Assembly (NCBI GenBank): GCA_003427395.1
Contig: BFEA01000296.1
Location: 1,780,254 to 1,800,946, forward strand
Source: Chara braunii
Taxonomy: Eukaryota; Streptophyta; Charophyceae; Charales; Characeae
Direction: 5' to 3'
Length of the DNA: 20,693 nt
Below the pieces are notes generated by a model. The model was given only the letters and a program-made list of their open reading frames with translations, made no database searches and was not told where the DNA came from. Made by a program: the position numbers and the translations under genes. Below, one piece after another: positions 1 to 7,520 of the stretch; position 1 is the first letter of the stretch; the number at the start of each line of letters is the position of its first letter.

Positions 1-338
1 AAAAAAAAAAAGACAATTCCGGCAAAAAAATGGACTCTCAATTTCGTTCAAAAAATGAAAAATGTCCGTTTTGACGAAATAGTAGTTCCTCCAAAAACAA
101 TTGCAGGGGGAGGGGTCAACCCAGCTAAACGCAGAGGAAAAACTCAGGAATTTTAGTCTGAATGAGTTGGAGAGGGAAAGAGAGTATGCAAGATTGGGCC
201 GCATGGTTACCTGATCTGGAATAACTGCTCTGCCCAAGAGACAGAATGGCAAACAAGTCCTCTGTCTCGTTCCCAATAAAATTCCGGGTGACTTAGAGCT
301 GTTGTGAGATAGGTGGTCTTATGGCGTTTTCTTTTTCT

Positions 339-421
339 TTTTTTCTTTTTTTTTTTTACACAAAAAGGAATATATTTATAAAAGCTGGGAACCGGGCCAG
401 CGTCCCTCACAAAATTAGGTG
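339..421 (-). mobile_element. SINE-like retroposon, stem-loop copy 1
   Basis: Read on the minus strand, a GGGAC plus stem-loop block (384-401) is followed by about 25 AT-rich bases and then an A-rich tail, seen as the T-rich run at 331-357. The stem is one base short of the other copies (GCTGG against CCCAGC). The sequence before the hairpin (TTTTGTGAGGGACGC) matches copy 2 at 740-752, so the family extends 5' of the hairpin. The 5' end and any target-site duplication are not resolved. Confidence 0.5.
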
Positions 422-735
422 GGGCCCTCGGCGGGCAAAGCATCACCGGCCAAGCACATTGAGGGTACCACTAGATTTCACCCTGCAGCCAACTCCACAG
501 CCAAATCCACAGCCTCTACCACTGAAAAATCAACAGAATTTATCGTCAAAGTCTAAAGCTCATCACTAAAAATTTAAATCCCACCATCCATTAGGAAATT
601 TCAGATATTAGTTGGATTAAGAAATGGGTTGAAACGGTAGAAGAGAAGACAAGAGGAAGGGGTTGCTCTTTTTGTCACAGTCGTGGCCCTGGCTTTGCTT
701 GGCTGGAGAGCCTTGCTCAGCTTGCGTGCTGCGGC
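421..735. other. Unassigned spacer
   Basis: Purine-rich and mixed DNA between two oppositely oriented stem-loop retroposons. No convincing gene, tRNA or inverted-repeat element was seen. Part of it may be 5' sequence of the flanking retroposons. Confidence 0.4.
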
Positions 736-826
736 GAACTTTGTGAGGGACGCCGGGCCCGTTTCCCGGCATGACAATAATCGTTAGTCCTTTTTTTTCT
801 TAAAAAAAAAGAAAAAAGACCAGTCG
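736..826 (+). mobile_element. SINE-like retroposon, stem-loop copy 2
   Basis: Stem-loop GCCGGGCCCGTTTCCCGGC at 752-770 is preceded by TTTGTGAGGGAC and followed by an A-rich tail near 801-818. The stem is GCCGGG/CCCGGC, where other copies have GCTGGA/TCCAGC. Two stem positions have therefore changed on both sides while pairing was kept. Confidence 0.5.
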
Positions 827-839
827 TGGTAAGAGACAG

Positions 840-1160
840 TGAGAAGAAGAATTGGGAAGGAGGAGGAGGCTCACCCTCCACCTCAGCTCAGTCCGCTGTG
901 CAGTTATTTGCCTCTTCACCCCTCCTGCTGCCCTGGCCTAACACTCTCCCTCCCTGAGCCCCAGCTCCCCTGGCCTCCTCCCCACCTGGCCCCTCCTTGG
1001 ATCCCCCCCCTCTTCTTCCCCTTTCCCTCTAACCCACTCTGCCTGGTTCTTCCCTCCCCCTCGCCGTTTTTCCTCCCCCTCCCTGCCCATTATTTAATGC
1101 TGTCAAGTTCCTCTGGCTATTCCATTCCCCACTCAGACCAGGCTGGCACACTTAGTTCTT
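840..1160. repeat. Polypyrimidine-rich low-complexity tract
   Basis: A (C,T)-rich stretch, strongest at about 859-1085, composed of CCTCC, CCCCT and CTTCC runs. The open frame across it is proline/serine/leucine biased and reflects composition. No protein family was recognised. It may be internal sequence of a larger repeat. Confidence 0.5.
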
Positions 1161-1440
1161 CACAGGAAAGGGGTAATATGGCAACAGTGTTTGCTCATGA
1201 AAGCAATTAAAGTCCTACTAGTGAGGGGGCCAGCTGGTAGGATAGTAATAGGGTACAGCAGCAGCAGAGATGGTGGCTCTGCTGCAGTAAGACTTGCCAG
1301 AGTGAGGTAATGTGGATGGAGGGGGGTCTGAGTCTTTTCCTGAATTTTTGCCTATTTTCGGTAGCTCGTTTGTATCTCTTAATCTAGTTCTTAGCCAAAG
1401 CTGGGTAGTGGCCCCGGTACTGCAAATTCCCAATTTTTTA
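1161..1440. other. Unassigned spacer
   Basis: Mixed-composition DNA between the polypyrimidine tract and the third stem-loop copy. No gene, RNA or repeat structure was recognised. Confidence 0.4.
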
Positions 1441-1459
1441 AAAAAAACTATGTAATTTT

Positions 1460-1530
1460 CTATATGGGACGCTGGGCCCAGTTCCCAGCACGTGTTGCTT
1501 TAAAAAAGAAAAAAGAAAAAAATCAGGTGG
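1460..1530 (+). mobile_element. SINE-like retroposon, stem-loop copy 3
   Basis: GGGAC is followed by the stem-loop GCTGGGCCCAGTTCCCAGC at 1471-1489, a short AT segment and an A-rich tail (about 1501-1522). The stem has a G-C pair where copies 4 to 7 have A-T, so pairing is preserved. The distance from hairpin to tail is under 20 nt, much shorter than in copies 4 to 6. Confidence 0.5.
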
Positions 1531-1589
1531 TGGGGGGCCGTTGGAGCCTTGATAACTGTCTCTCCCCTCCTAGTAAGATAGACTGCTTC

Positions 1590-1800
1590 TAAGCCCTGTG
1601 AAAATACCCTGCCACCCATGACCCAGGGTACAACACCCTAATCTGCACACTCCCTACAAGAACGCCCACCACCCGCCATCAGGGTGCCTTCACAGAGTAG
1701 TGCTCACCCTAGGGTGGACCAAGCCCTCTATAAGCCCTTGTGACTACCCTGCCCAACCCAAGGACATACCCCCAATCTGCCACTGCTCTCCTGGAACATT
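1590..1800. repeat. Diverged tandem duplication, unit about 141 bp
   Basis: The block beginning AAGCCCTGTGAAAATACCCTG at 1591 recurs, diverged, at 1732 as AAGCCCTTGTGACTACCCTG. Both are followed by C-rich sequence containing CAATCTGC or TAATCTGC and then CTCC. The surrounding DNA to about 1945 is CCC/ACC-rich with no recognisable coding content. Confidence 0.4.
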
Positions 1801-2081
1801 CACCTCCCTCCATGATGATGCCCTATAGCCAACTACCCCCTTGCAGTGCCCCTGCTCACCCCAAGCAGGACACTATCCCCCACCCAATCGACTCCTGCCC
1901 TAGAGCAGTGTTCCCCTCCACCCCTGATCTGCCCCTGCGTCTCTAAGCTGTCTACTTCTCATCTTGGTGCCAACCCATCAGGCAGTGCTCCCCAAACCTT
2001 TCCCCGAGGTTCGATCTGCTGCGCTAGGTTCGTGGCAAGTGCGTGGGGCATGATGTAGCACCAACCAAGCATGCGCACAAG

Positions 2082-2160
2082 GGGTGAGACCCAACTGGAA
2101 TCAAACCCTCCCTCTTGCTTGCAACACCAGATTTCTCACCGACAGAGCTACGGTTGTGCA
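2082..2160 (-). repeat. tRNA-derived SINE head (pol III A and B boxes)
   Basis: On the minus strand TAGCTCTGTCGGTGAG matches the tRNA D-arm/A-box pattern. About 28 nt further on, GGGTTTGATTCC matches the B-box/T-arm pattern. The interval between boxes is tRNA-like, but I cannot pair a full acceptor stem, so this is read as a SINE head and not a working tRNA gene. No anticodon is assigned. Confidence 0.55.
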
Positions 2161-2260
2161 CAAGTATGCAAACAACGTTTGGTTGAGGGTCACTTCAGAA
2201 GTCCTTGTCAATTGAAGATTGAAAACAAAAAACAAGCAAAAGCACACCCGTTTGAAGTTA

Positions 2261-2330
2261 AAACCCCTTTCCACCCCCTTTAAACCCCTTTCCACCCCCT
2301 TTAAACCCCTTCCTACCCCCTTTAAACCCT
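2261..2330. repeat. 21-bp minisatellite (AAACCCC...)
   Basis: The unit AAACCCCTTTCCACCCCCTT plus T occurs at 2261-2281 and 2282-2302, then with two changes at 2303-2323, and begins again at 2324. Because 21 is divisible by three it makes a seven-residue repeat in any open frame. That is a by-product and does not show coding. The block C-rich/A-rich texture recalls telomere-like DNA, but the unit is not the plant telomere repeat. Confidence 0.8.
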
Positions 2331-2339
2331 ATGCACACC

Positions 2340-2640
2340 CCCCTTCTCCCATCCCCCCCTTTTACAACGCATTCTACCAATGGCACATTCAAATGGAATG
2401 GCCAGGTCTTCTATTCAAATATAACGCCTGAGTGGCATATTCGGGACAAAATGGATAAACAATATATGTATAACTTTTATAGGGTAAGGTAAGAAACCGT
2501 AAATTGAACAAAAACACTGCGGCCAAATAGGGATTGGGATGACTGGCAGCTCCATGGGACAGTGGGGTCCCCGAGGGATAGAGGTCCATGCACTGCCTGG
2601 TAACCAATGACATGAATGTTGAGCTGAATGTGTTGTATTC
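2340..2640. other. Unassigned spacer
   Basis: C-rich at the start, then AT-rich around 2440-2520. No gene or RNA was recognised. Its right end may contain 5' sequence of stem-loop copy 4. Confidence 0.35.
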
Positions 2641-2641
2641 A

Positions 2642-2795
2642 AGGGACGCTGGACCCGGTTTCCAGCAGGTGCCGCTCCCCACCAATAGATGGAGCAGCCT
2701 GCCAAATGATCCCTCGATTCTGATGGTTCTCTTACCACCATCGGAATGGAGGGCTCACACAAGGGCTCTTAAACCAAAAAAAAAAAAAAAAAAAA
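2642..2795 (+). mobile_element. SINE-like retroposon, stem-loop copy 4
   Basis: GGGAC plus stem-loop GCTGGACCCGGTTTCCAGC (2648-2666) is followed by CACCAATAGATGGAGCAGCC (2680-2699), about 75 nt of unique sequence containing CTCTTACCA, and a 20-nt poly(A) ending at 2795. The CAATAGATGGAGCAG block recurs after copy 7 and directly beside the retrotransposon end at 17718. No clear target-site duplication was found. Confidence 0.6.
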
Positions 2796-2833
2796 GAGAA
2801 GTACTGGGAGAGAGAAGGGCTCGGGCTGGCGGC

Positions 2834-2961
2834 CGCGTCGGTTGGCGGTACCTTAGTGCGCTAACATGCGCTAAGGTGGCGCTAACGCAGGGGAGGCAAT
2901 GATGCTATCGGAAGTACCGAGGTTATACCTCGGGAGTTAGCTGCCAGAAGCCGCCGACGCG
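2834..2961 (+). ncRNA. Multi-hairpin segment, possible structured RNA
   Basis: Four pairings nest without conflict. CGCGTC (2834-2839) pairs with GACGCG (2956-2961). GGCGG (2844-2848) pairs with CCGCC (2951-2955), leaving a GGTT bulge. ACCTTAGTGC (2850-2859) pairs with GCGCTAAGGT (2868-2877), with one G-T pair. CCGAGGT (2917-2923) pairs with ACCTCGG (2927-2933) around a 3-nt loop. Together they make a three-way-junction fold just after a poly(A) tail. It matches no RNA family I recognise. Equally possible is a small foldback DNA element. Confidence 0.3.
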
Positions 2962-3380
2962 AGAGCTATGGATTAGCTGAGTGGAAATCCTTCGTAGTAA
3001 CTCTGCTTCCACGTGGTATGTTGAGTACTGCGTTTCCCCTTGAGAAGATCCTGGGGCAGGAAGATGCTGTCAGCCGGGAAAGACTGCCAGGAGCTCAGAA
3101 GATGGAACGGTTGAGTTGGCAGGGCGTGCCCACACAAGATTGGGCTCTTTTACATGACAGTTGACAGCAGCGCCAGAGGGAGCAGTGGAGATCGTGACGG
3201 CGGTGGGAGTGCTGTTGACATTACCAAGGAGACATCCTCCTATACTTTGCTTCTAGCCATATTTTACATGCTTCTAATCACCGTTTGGGCTAGATGTCTC
3301 TAGTTAGCCTCGCATGTTTCGATAGGCTCCTGAATTGAATGAAAATTTCACATTGTGTAGAGGTTTGTTCTACATTGGCT
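2962..3380. other. Unassigned region with one diverged repeat unit
   Basis: Mixed DNA with no recognised gene. At about 3165-3225 a GACAGCAGCGCC...GGCGGTGGGAGTGCT block resembles the repeat unit found twice in each arm of the large inverted duplication (5534 and 5905). Confidence 0.4.
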
Positions 3381-3827
3381 CCATGTTTTAAGTCTTGATG
3401 CGTCTCATTTGGTTTTCTCTCACAGCCGTTGGTATTCACTCATAGCCCTGCTCCACACGGTGTAGCCAGCAGCAACCAAGGAGGGTTGCAATTTCAGTGG
3501 AACAGCAATATCTACCAGGTCTACGAGAGATCAGGTGCCGTGATTTGGACGACTTGCTTGTAACTTACTGTATCTGCACTTGGTGCCATTCGTGGGGTAG
3601 GTACAGGCTTGTATTTTTTCATGATTGAAATAGGGATTTATCTACCTATAATTACATCTTAATTGCTGTTTTTGCGTTTAGGTTACTCGTTCATCCCTGC
3701 TTCGTGTTCTGATGCGTTCCATTTGGGTGTTTTTCACAGTCGTGGGCATTTTTATGGAATTTGATTTCATTCACGATCAAGCCGTGCTCCACACGGTGTA
3801 TCTAGCAGCGACCAAGGGCGGTTGCAA
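3381..3827 (+). repeat. Diverged tandem duplication (copies at 3381-3491 and 3695-3827)
   Basis: Both copies run from GATGCGTctcATTTGG through a pyrimidine-rich CTCACAG or TTCACAG, then GCTCCACACGGTGTA, then GCAGC(A/G)ACCAAGG and GGTTGCAA. The pyrimidine tract ending in CACAG looks like a splice acceptor in each. The second copy carries extra bases after the acceptor. The arrangement suggests a duplicated intron-exon boundary upstream of the LRR exon, but no uninterrupted coding frame was found through both copies. Confidence 0.5.
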
Positions 3828-3874
3828 AACATAGGCACTCTTGCTGCCGTCATATGTCTAATGATTCTGATCAG

Positions 3875-4063
3875 GTCTGGCTCTCTGGGCCTCGTTGGAA
3901 TATTTGGAGCTGGATTCCTGCATTGACATGACGAATGAGGGATTAGCCATGGTCGCGAGAGGTTGCAGCGGCTACTTGAAACATCTGACGTTGAGGACGT
4001 GTGATAAAGAGGCGCGTATACGTGACGATGTTCTGCGGTTAGCAATGATTTATGGTTCCAAAG
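3875..4063 (+). pseudogene. F-box/LRR-type leucine-rich-repeat exon (fragment)
   Basis: The frame reads LEYLELDSC, then DMTNEGLAMVARGC, then LKHLTLRTC. This follows the cysteine-containing LRR pattern of F-box/LRR (AMN1-like) proteins, with leucines at LxxLxL spacing, an xT(N/D)EGL turn and Cys-ending repeats. Such proteins act as substrate-recognition arms of SCF ubiquitin ligases. A plausible acceptor (CTGATCAG) lies just before 3875 and a good donor (AAAG|GTGAGG) follows at 4064. Only about 1.5 repeats are visible; no F-box or other LRR exon was found nearby. It is either one exon of a dispersed gene or a relic. The LRR type is fairly secure and the gene model is not. Confidence 0.5.
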
Positions 4064-4261
4064 GTGAGGAAGTACGTGCCTTCACATTGGGCTGTGTTCT
4101 GCTCAGTTCTACAGGTGCTGTCGAGCGCTTGTCCCATGTGGTTTTTAATACCATAACTCATGCGAGATGAGAGAAGCTACTTGTGAAAAGTTAAAACGTG
4201 TCTCAGTTGCCTCTAGTGTGCCTATTGGCACACGTCTCCTTTGTCAGTGAGGACGGGAGGA
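4064..4261. other. Spacer downstream of the LRR exon
   Basis: It starts with a splice-donor consensus. No further LRR-like exon was found before the T-rich tail of the next repeat. Confidence 0.35.
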
Positions 4262-4274
4262 TCTACTCCCATAC

Positions 4275-4670
4275 TTTTTTTTGTTTTTTGTTTTTTGTTT
4301 TTTTTGTTTTTTTTTGTTTGTTTGTTTTTACAGAAAAAACCCTGGTTGTTGTAGAGACCAGACTCCGGACACGGGTTTGCCGACACAGCTATTGGCTGTC
4401 CTGACATTCTCTTATTCACCGTAAGACCACCTCCTTACCCATCCTCTCGGCAGTTCTCCTAGCGCACCCCTATCCCTACCATCCCACCTCAGTATTACTA
4501 CGCAGGACTATCACCATGGTATTTCAGAGGGCGACTTGGACCAGACAGTAGTTCTAGGCACCGGGGCTAGGCTGGACCAAGCGCGAAGCCTTGAGCCCCT
4601 CCCAGCCCCAGTTGAGGCACAGTCAAGCAAGCCACGTTACTCCGGTACATCGGGCGCCAGGCTCTAGTAT
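4275..4670 (-). mobile_element. Poly(A)-tailed dispersed repeat, family B copy 1
   Basis: On the minus strand this ends in an A-rich tail, seen as the T/G-T run at 4275-4328. Just inside is CTCTACAACAACCAGG. It shares ordered blocks with 17830-18175 (plus strand) and 19186-19565 (minus): TTGTAGAG.CCAG, the ATCCY..CTACC tract, CAGGAC(C/T)AT.ACC, GACTTGGACC.A.AGTAG and CACCAGGCTC or CGCCAGGCTC. The three copies are strongly diverged. No coding capacity was recognised, so it is probably a SINE or a short LINE tail. Confidence 0.5.
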
Positions 4671-5000
4671 TATGTCTGCTTCTCCTACCAACCCCCATTC
4701 TGGCATGTGTATACTGTATATGTGTCGTATTCTGGCATGTTTCTCCTTTCTACAGATGTCAGATACTGAGGCTGGACAGGGCCAAGCACGAAGCCTTGAG
4801 CCCCAGCCAGCCCCAGTTATGTGTGTAAATGCTATCTGTGTGTTATCCATGGTTCTCGATACCGAGGCCAGGCAAGGACAAGCGCGAAGCCTTGAAAACC
4901 CCAGCCTACCCCCAGTCATGTATGTGTATATGCCATGGTTCTAGATACTTAGGCTGGACAGGGACAAGCGCGAAGCCTTGATCCCAGCCAACCCCAGCAG
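4570..5000 (+). repeat. Four-copy interspersed repeat, unit about 50 bp
   Basis: The block GGCTGGAC(AGG)GACAAGCG, GCGAAGCCTTGA, CCCCAGCC, CCCCAGT recurs at about 4570-4612, 4770-4820, 4865-4920 and 4951-5000. The last three are also preceded by a TTCTAGATACYGAG-type block, giving a true unit of about 90 bp there. Unit 1 lies inside family B copy 1, so the array probably grew from that repeat. Confidence 0.65.
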
Positions 5001-5036
5001 TAGTGCGGACCCCCACCAAGCCCCAATTGAGTTCTG

Positions 5037-5055
5037 TATATATATATATATATAT
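5037..5055. repeat. (TA)n microsatellite
   Basis: About nine to ten TA dinucleotides ending in TGTG. Confidence 0.9.
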
Positions 5056-5104
5056 GTGTAGGGTTGTATTGTCATATGAATGGTGGGCCGGTCTGTGCAA
5101 GAAA

Positions 5105-5185
5105 CCGCCCCAAAGTCTCTAGCCAGACTCGAACCCACACCCTGTGTTGTGTAACTACAATGCCCTATCTTATGCGCTGTGTTCT
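5105..5185 (-). repeat. tRNA-like SINE head
   Basis: On the minus strand GTGGGTTCGAGTCTGGC (near 5120-5136) is a good B-box/T-arm. Upstream, AGCGCATAAGATAGGGCATTG sits at tRNA-like spacing but is only a fair A-box. No complete cloverleaf was found, so it is read as a tRNA-derived retroposon head. Confidence 0.4.
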
Positions 5186-5233
5186 GAATTGATGCCAATG
5201 TATGGAATGCCGGAACAGGGGAGAATTTCAGAA

Positions 5234-5335
5234 NNATCAATAGCTACGTCAAGCAACCCACGCATAGTCAAGACCCAGCATACAACAACCAGGACNACCC
5301 CTTGGGTGGTGCGCAGGCAGTGTCNGTAATAGTAN
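5234..5335. other. Assembly-ambiguous stretch with five N bases
   Basis: Ns occur at 5234, 5235, 5296, 5325 and 5335, marking low-confidence or merged sequence. No gene was seen from 5186 to 5480. A second, weaker T-arm-like block (GCGGGTTCAAAACTCCGC, minus strand, near 5403-5420) is present. Confidence 0.8.
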
Positions 5336-5484
5336 CATGCGTCAGCCCAAGGGGATGTATGTCCAGCCGTGCGTCACTCTAACGCCCTGCCGGTGTCCAT
5401 GCGCAGGGCTGCGGAGTTTTGAACCCGCAACCTTATACCACAGTGCGCATTTCTGCCGGTTTGTATTTGCACAGCTGTTTACGA

Positions 5485-6108
5485 AGAAGAGTGAAGGAGC
5501 TGTTTCAGGGTGGCTCAGGGTGTATCCCTTGGTGATATCAGCAGCGGCGCTACCACGAGCAGTGAGAGTGTAACGGTGGCGGTGGGAACGCTACTGGTTA
5601 ATTGGTACGAGAGAGCCGATGAAGAGCAAAACTTGAGTTGTATCCATTGTGATCGCTCAATTCATAAAGATCCAAGGGTGCGTGGTGGGAAACCCGTCAT
5701 GGCAACTCAGGCTCTTTGTGTTTTATGGACAGCATGGCAAGGACAAGGGGAAAGCTCTGAAGAGCTGATGGGTTTATCGTATCGGGGATAAACTAGCTGT
5801 TGCATATTTGTTTTGGTGTAGGCTTGGTTGGTTTTCTAGGGGTTGCATATAGGTGCTGCAGTTCTAGTGGTTCATTAAAGCTTTATATACAACTTCATGG
5901 GTAGCAACAGTACGGAGGCAGTGTGAGTGCCACCATTGGTGGTGGGAGTGCTATTCCTTGCAGTTGGGATCATTAGGATAGGAAGCAAACTTGAACTGTA
6001 TCCATGGTGATCTTGGTTCGACTGATCGTAGATTTCATCGAAGATCCAAGGGTGCGTGGTGGGAAACCCGTCAAGGTGGTTCAGGCTTCCTTTGGACTGC
6101 AGACGTAT
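5485..6108 (+). repeat. Left arm of large inverted duplication
   Basis: This arm matches the reverse complement of about 7705-8388 along nearly its whole length. Clear anchors are GATATCAGCAG, CCACGAGCAGTGAGAGTGTA, GATCCAAGGGTGCGTGGTGG, GCATATAGGT and ACGGAGGCAGT. The arm also holds a diverged tandem repeat: units at about 5534-5730 and 5905-6090 each run from a GTAGCA/GGCGGTGGGA block to GGTGGGAAACCCGTC. The short open frames are not conserved between units, because frames shift, so a non-coding repeat is likely. Confidence 0.75.
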
Positions 6109-6274
6109 TTGAGTTAATGTTCATCAGAAGGATCAAGGGTCGTTCATCTTTGAGTGTAGTCCAGGGCTGTGAGAAGGAAGAATGTTCAAAATGGTGGGTA
6201 GGTATATTCTGGCTGAAGGATTTGCGTAGTATATCTGTCCTATTTCGGCCACCTTTTATTGAGCTTCAAAGAAA
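6109..6274. other. Spacer inside the inverted duplication
   Basis: No gene recognised. It ends at the target-site duplication of the short SINE. Confidence 0.4.
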
Positions 6275-6287
6275 GTCTTTTGAGAAG

Positions 6288-6390
6288 TGGAGCCTCCCGG
6301 GGATTGCTAGGGGTGTCTGCTCTTACCAGCACCCCTAGCATTCAAACGGGCTGTTGTCATGTCCAAAAAAAAAAAAAAAAAAAAAAAAAA
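6288..6390 (+). mobile_element. Very short SINE with hairpin and target-site duplication
   Basis: The body is about 77 nt (6288-6364) plus 26 As (6365-6390). It is flanked by GTCTTTTGAGAAG (6275-6287) and GTATTTTGAGAAG (6391-6403), a 13-bp target-site duplication with one mismatch. The body contains a perfect 11-bp hairpin, TGCTAGGGGTG (6305-6315) against CACCCCTAGCA (6330-6340), with a 14-nt loop. The 15-mer CAGCACCCCTAGCAT (6328-6342) recurs inverted at 9215-9229 beside another poly(A). No pol III boxes were recognised. Confidence 0.65.
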
Positions 6391-6424
6391 GTATTTTGAG
6401 AAGTTTTAATTCTGTTGAGATAAG

Positions 6425-6558
6425 AGGGATCCTGTGACGCTGGACCCGGTTTCCAGCAAGGCTCTTAGTGACTCTGGGTTGAATTGTGAGGTCCCCGGCC
6501 TCAGACACTCTTTTTGGAATATAAAGTAACAACTTCTAAAAAAAAAAAAAAAAAAAAA
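6425..6558 (+). mobile_element. SINE-like retroposon, stem-loop copy 5
   Basis: Stem-loop at 6439-6457 is followed by a body with CCCGGCCTCA (6494-6503) and GAATATAAAG, then about 20 As (6539-6558). Copy 6 at 7389-7520 shares these blocks in the same order, so copies 5 and 6 are one subfamily with a body of about 110-120 nt. Confidence 0.6.
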
Positions 6559-6870
6559 GTACTGGGAGCATTACCCAGCTTTGCTTGCTTGTTCTGTAAC
6601 TTGGAGTGTCGGGGCCTTGTTTTGCCACTTGCCGAATGTGGGAGCTTGCCATATGTACCTATCTTGATGGAAAAGGTGGCAATAATTTTTACTTTTCATC
6701 TATGATCCTGGCAGCGGCATGGCCCTCTCGCCAATTTTCTCCTAAGGAGAAAATTTCCATTGAGTACATATCAAAGCTGCAGGCAGGTTGGTACATCAAA
6801 AGCACGACCTTGCCCGTACTGGTGGTTATAAGGGCGAAGACGTCGAGGTATCATCATAGAGCTGACCTGC
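6559..6870. other. Unassigned spacer
   Basis: No gene recognised. CTGGGAGCATTACCCAGCTT at 6563 recurs with one change as CTGGGAGCCTTACCCAGCTT near 7650, a direct repeat flanking the nested elements. Confidence 0.45.
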
Positions 6871-6878
6871 CCCCAGTA

Positions 6879-7282
6879 AGGGCATACTCACACGGGGACC
6901 TATAATCCCAAATTCCCAAAAAAAAGAGAAAAGGCCGGTCACACGGATCTACCAAATTCACAAATGTACTATTCCAGTGCCCATTTGTCAGCGGCCTGGG
7001 AGGCCGCGGGGCAAGGGATTTTGGGGTCACCTCTGGAGGTGACCGCAAATTCCCTTCTTCTTTTTTTTTTGCATTTTCTTCAAAAATTGACAAAAATTCG
7101 TTCACAAAAGTTCTTGCACAATTGGTGGATGGGGCCGTGTGACCAGCCAAGTACCAAATCCCCATTTCTCCAGACGGCCACGACCTTGTCCCATCTGACG
7201 TGAACCATGCCCAAAACCTAGGATAGGCCCTTCCCAAATTCGCATATTTTGTGGATTTGGGGTCGCCGTGTGAGTATGCCCT
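6879..7282. mobile_element. Outer non-autonomous inverted-repeat transposon (MITE-like)
   Basis: AGGGCATACTCACACGG (6879-6895) is exactly repeated inverted at 7266-7282. The match extends inward to about 22 bp with one mismatch. Total length is 404 bp. The minus-strand open frame across it reads RAYSHGD at both ends only because the terminal repeats are inverted, and no transposase motif is present. The flanks CCCAG(TA) and (AATT)CTGGG are themselves partly inverted, so the exact end and target-site duplication are unclear. Superfamily not assigned. Confidence 0.75.
6933..7148. mobile_element. Inner inverted-repeat element nested in the outer one
   Basis: GGCCGGTCACACGG (6933-6946) matches the reverse complement of 7135-7148 at 13 of 14 positions. 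Similarity continues inward (CTACCAAATT against the complement of the AATTGGTGGATGG region). Within it are two palindromes: GCGGCCTGGGAGGCCGC (6991-7007) and GGTCACCTCTGGAGGTGACC (7025-7044). It could be a nested insertion or a subterminal inverted repeat of the outer element. Confidence 0.6.
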
Positions 7283-7310
7283 AATTCTGGGTAATTTATT
7301 ATTCATGTGA

Positions 7311-7375
7311 TTCCATCAGGATTCAAGCTTCTGTCTACCAACAGCTCATGGGTGTGCCATTCAGCCACATGGGCT
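7311..7375 (-). repeat. tRNA-like SINE head
   Basis: On the minus strand TGTGGCTGAATGGCA matches an A-box of tRNA-Ser/Leu style. About 38 nt later GCTTGAATCC matches a B-box. It directly abuts the right end of the outer inverted-repeat element, so its 3' body may have been split by that insertion. Confidence 0.5.
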
Positions 7376-7388
7376 GGGTTGCATGTCC

Positions 7389-7520
7389 TTTTTTTTTTTT
7401 TTTTTTTCCCAGTCAAGTCGCAGCTTATATTATAAAAGTAATTGAATGAGGCCGGGAATCCCTCAACATCTCAACCTGGTAGTGAAGCTTGTGCTGGAAA
7501 CCAGGTCCAGCGTCCCATCG
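7389..7520 (-). mobile_element. SINE-like retroposon, stem-loop copy 6
   Basis: On the minus strand GGGAC and the stem-loop (7493-7511) are followed by a body with CCCGGCCTCA (7447-7456) and a poly(A) tail, seen as about 20 Ts at 7389-7407. Same subfamily as copy 5 but opposite orientation. Confidence 0.6.

Noticed and set aside
839-1210. 123-aa proline-rich open frame
   Set aside because: Explained by the polypyrimidine tract; codon content follows base composition and no domain is visible.
2219-2431. Open frame with a seven-residue repeat (KPLSTPF)
   Set aside because: The 21-bp minisatellite makes a repeat in every frame; no start context or conserved flank supports coding.
2898-2984. 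Box C/D snoRNA (ATGATGC ... CTGA)
   Set aside because: The C box has a mismatch, there is no terminal stem joining the boxes, and the spacing match is easily met by chance.
5991-6338. 115-aa open frame in the left arm, and 8087-8470 in the right arm
   Set aside because: Frames differ between the duplicated units and arms, with indels not in multiples of three, so coding constraint is unlikely.
6854-7306. 150-aa minus-strand open frame
   Set aside because: It spans the nested inverted-repeat elements; the RAYSHGD string at both ends comes from the terminal repeats. No protein family features.
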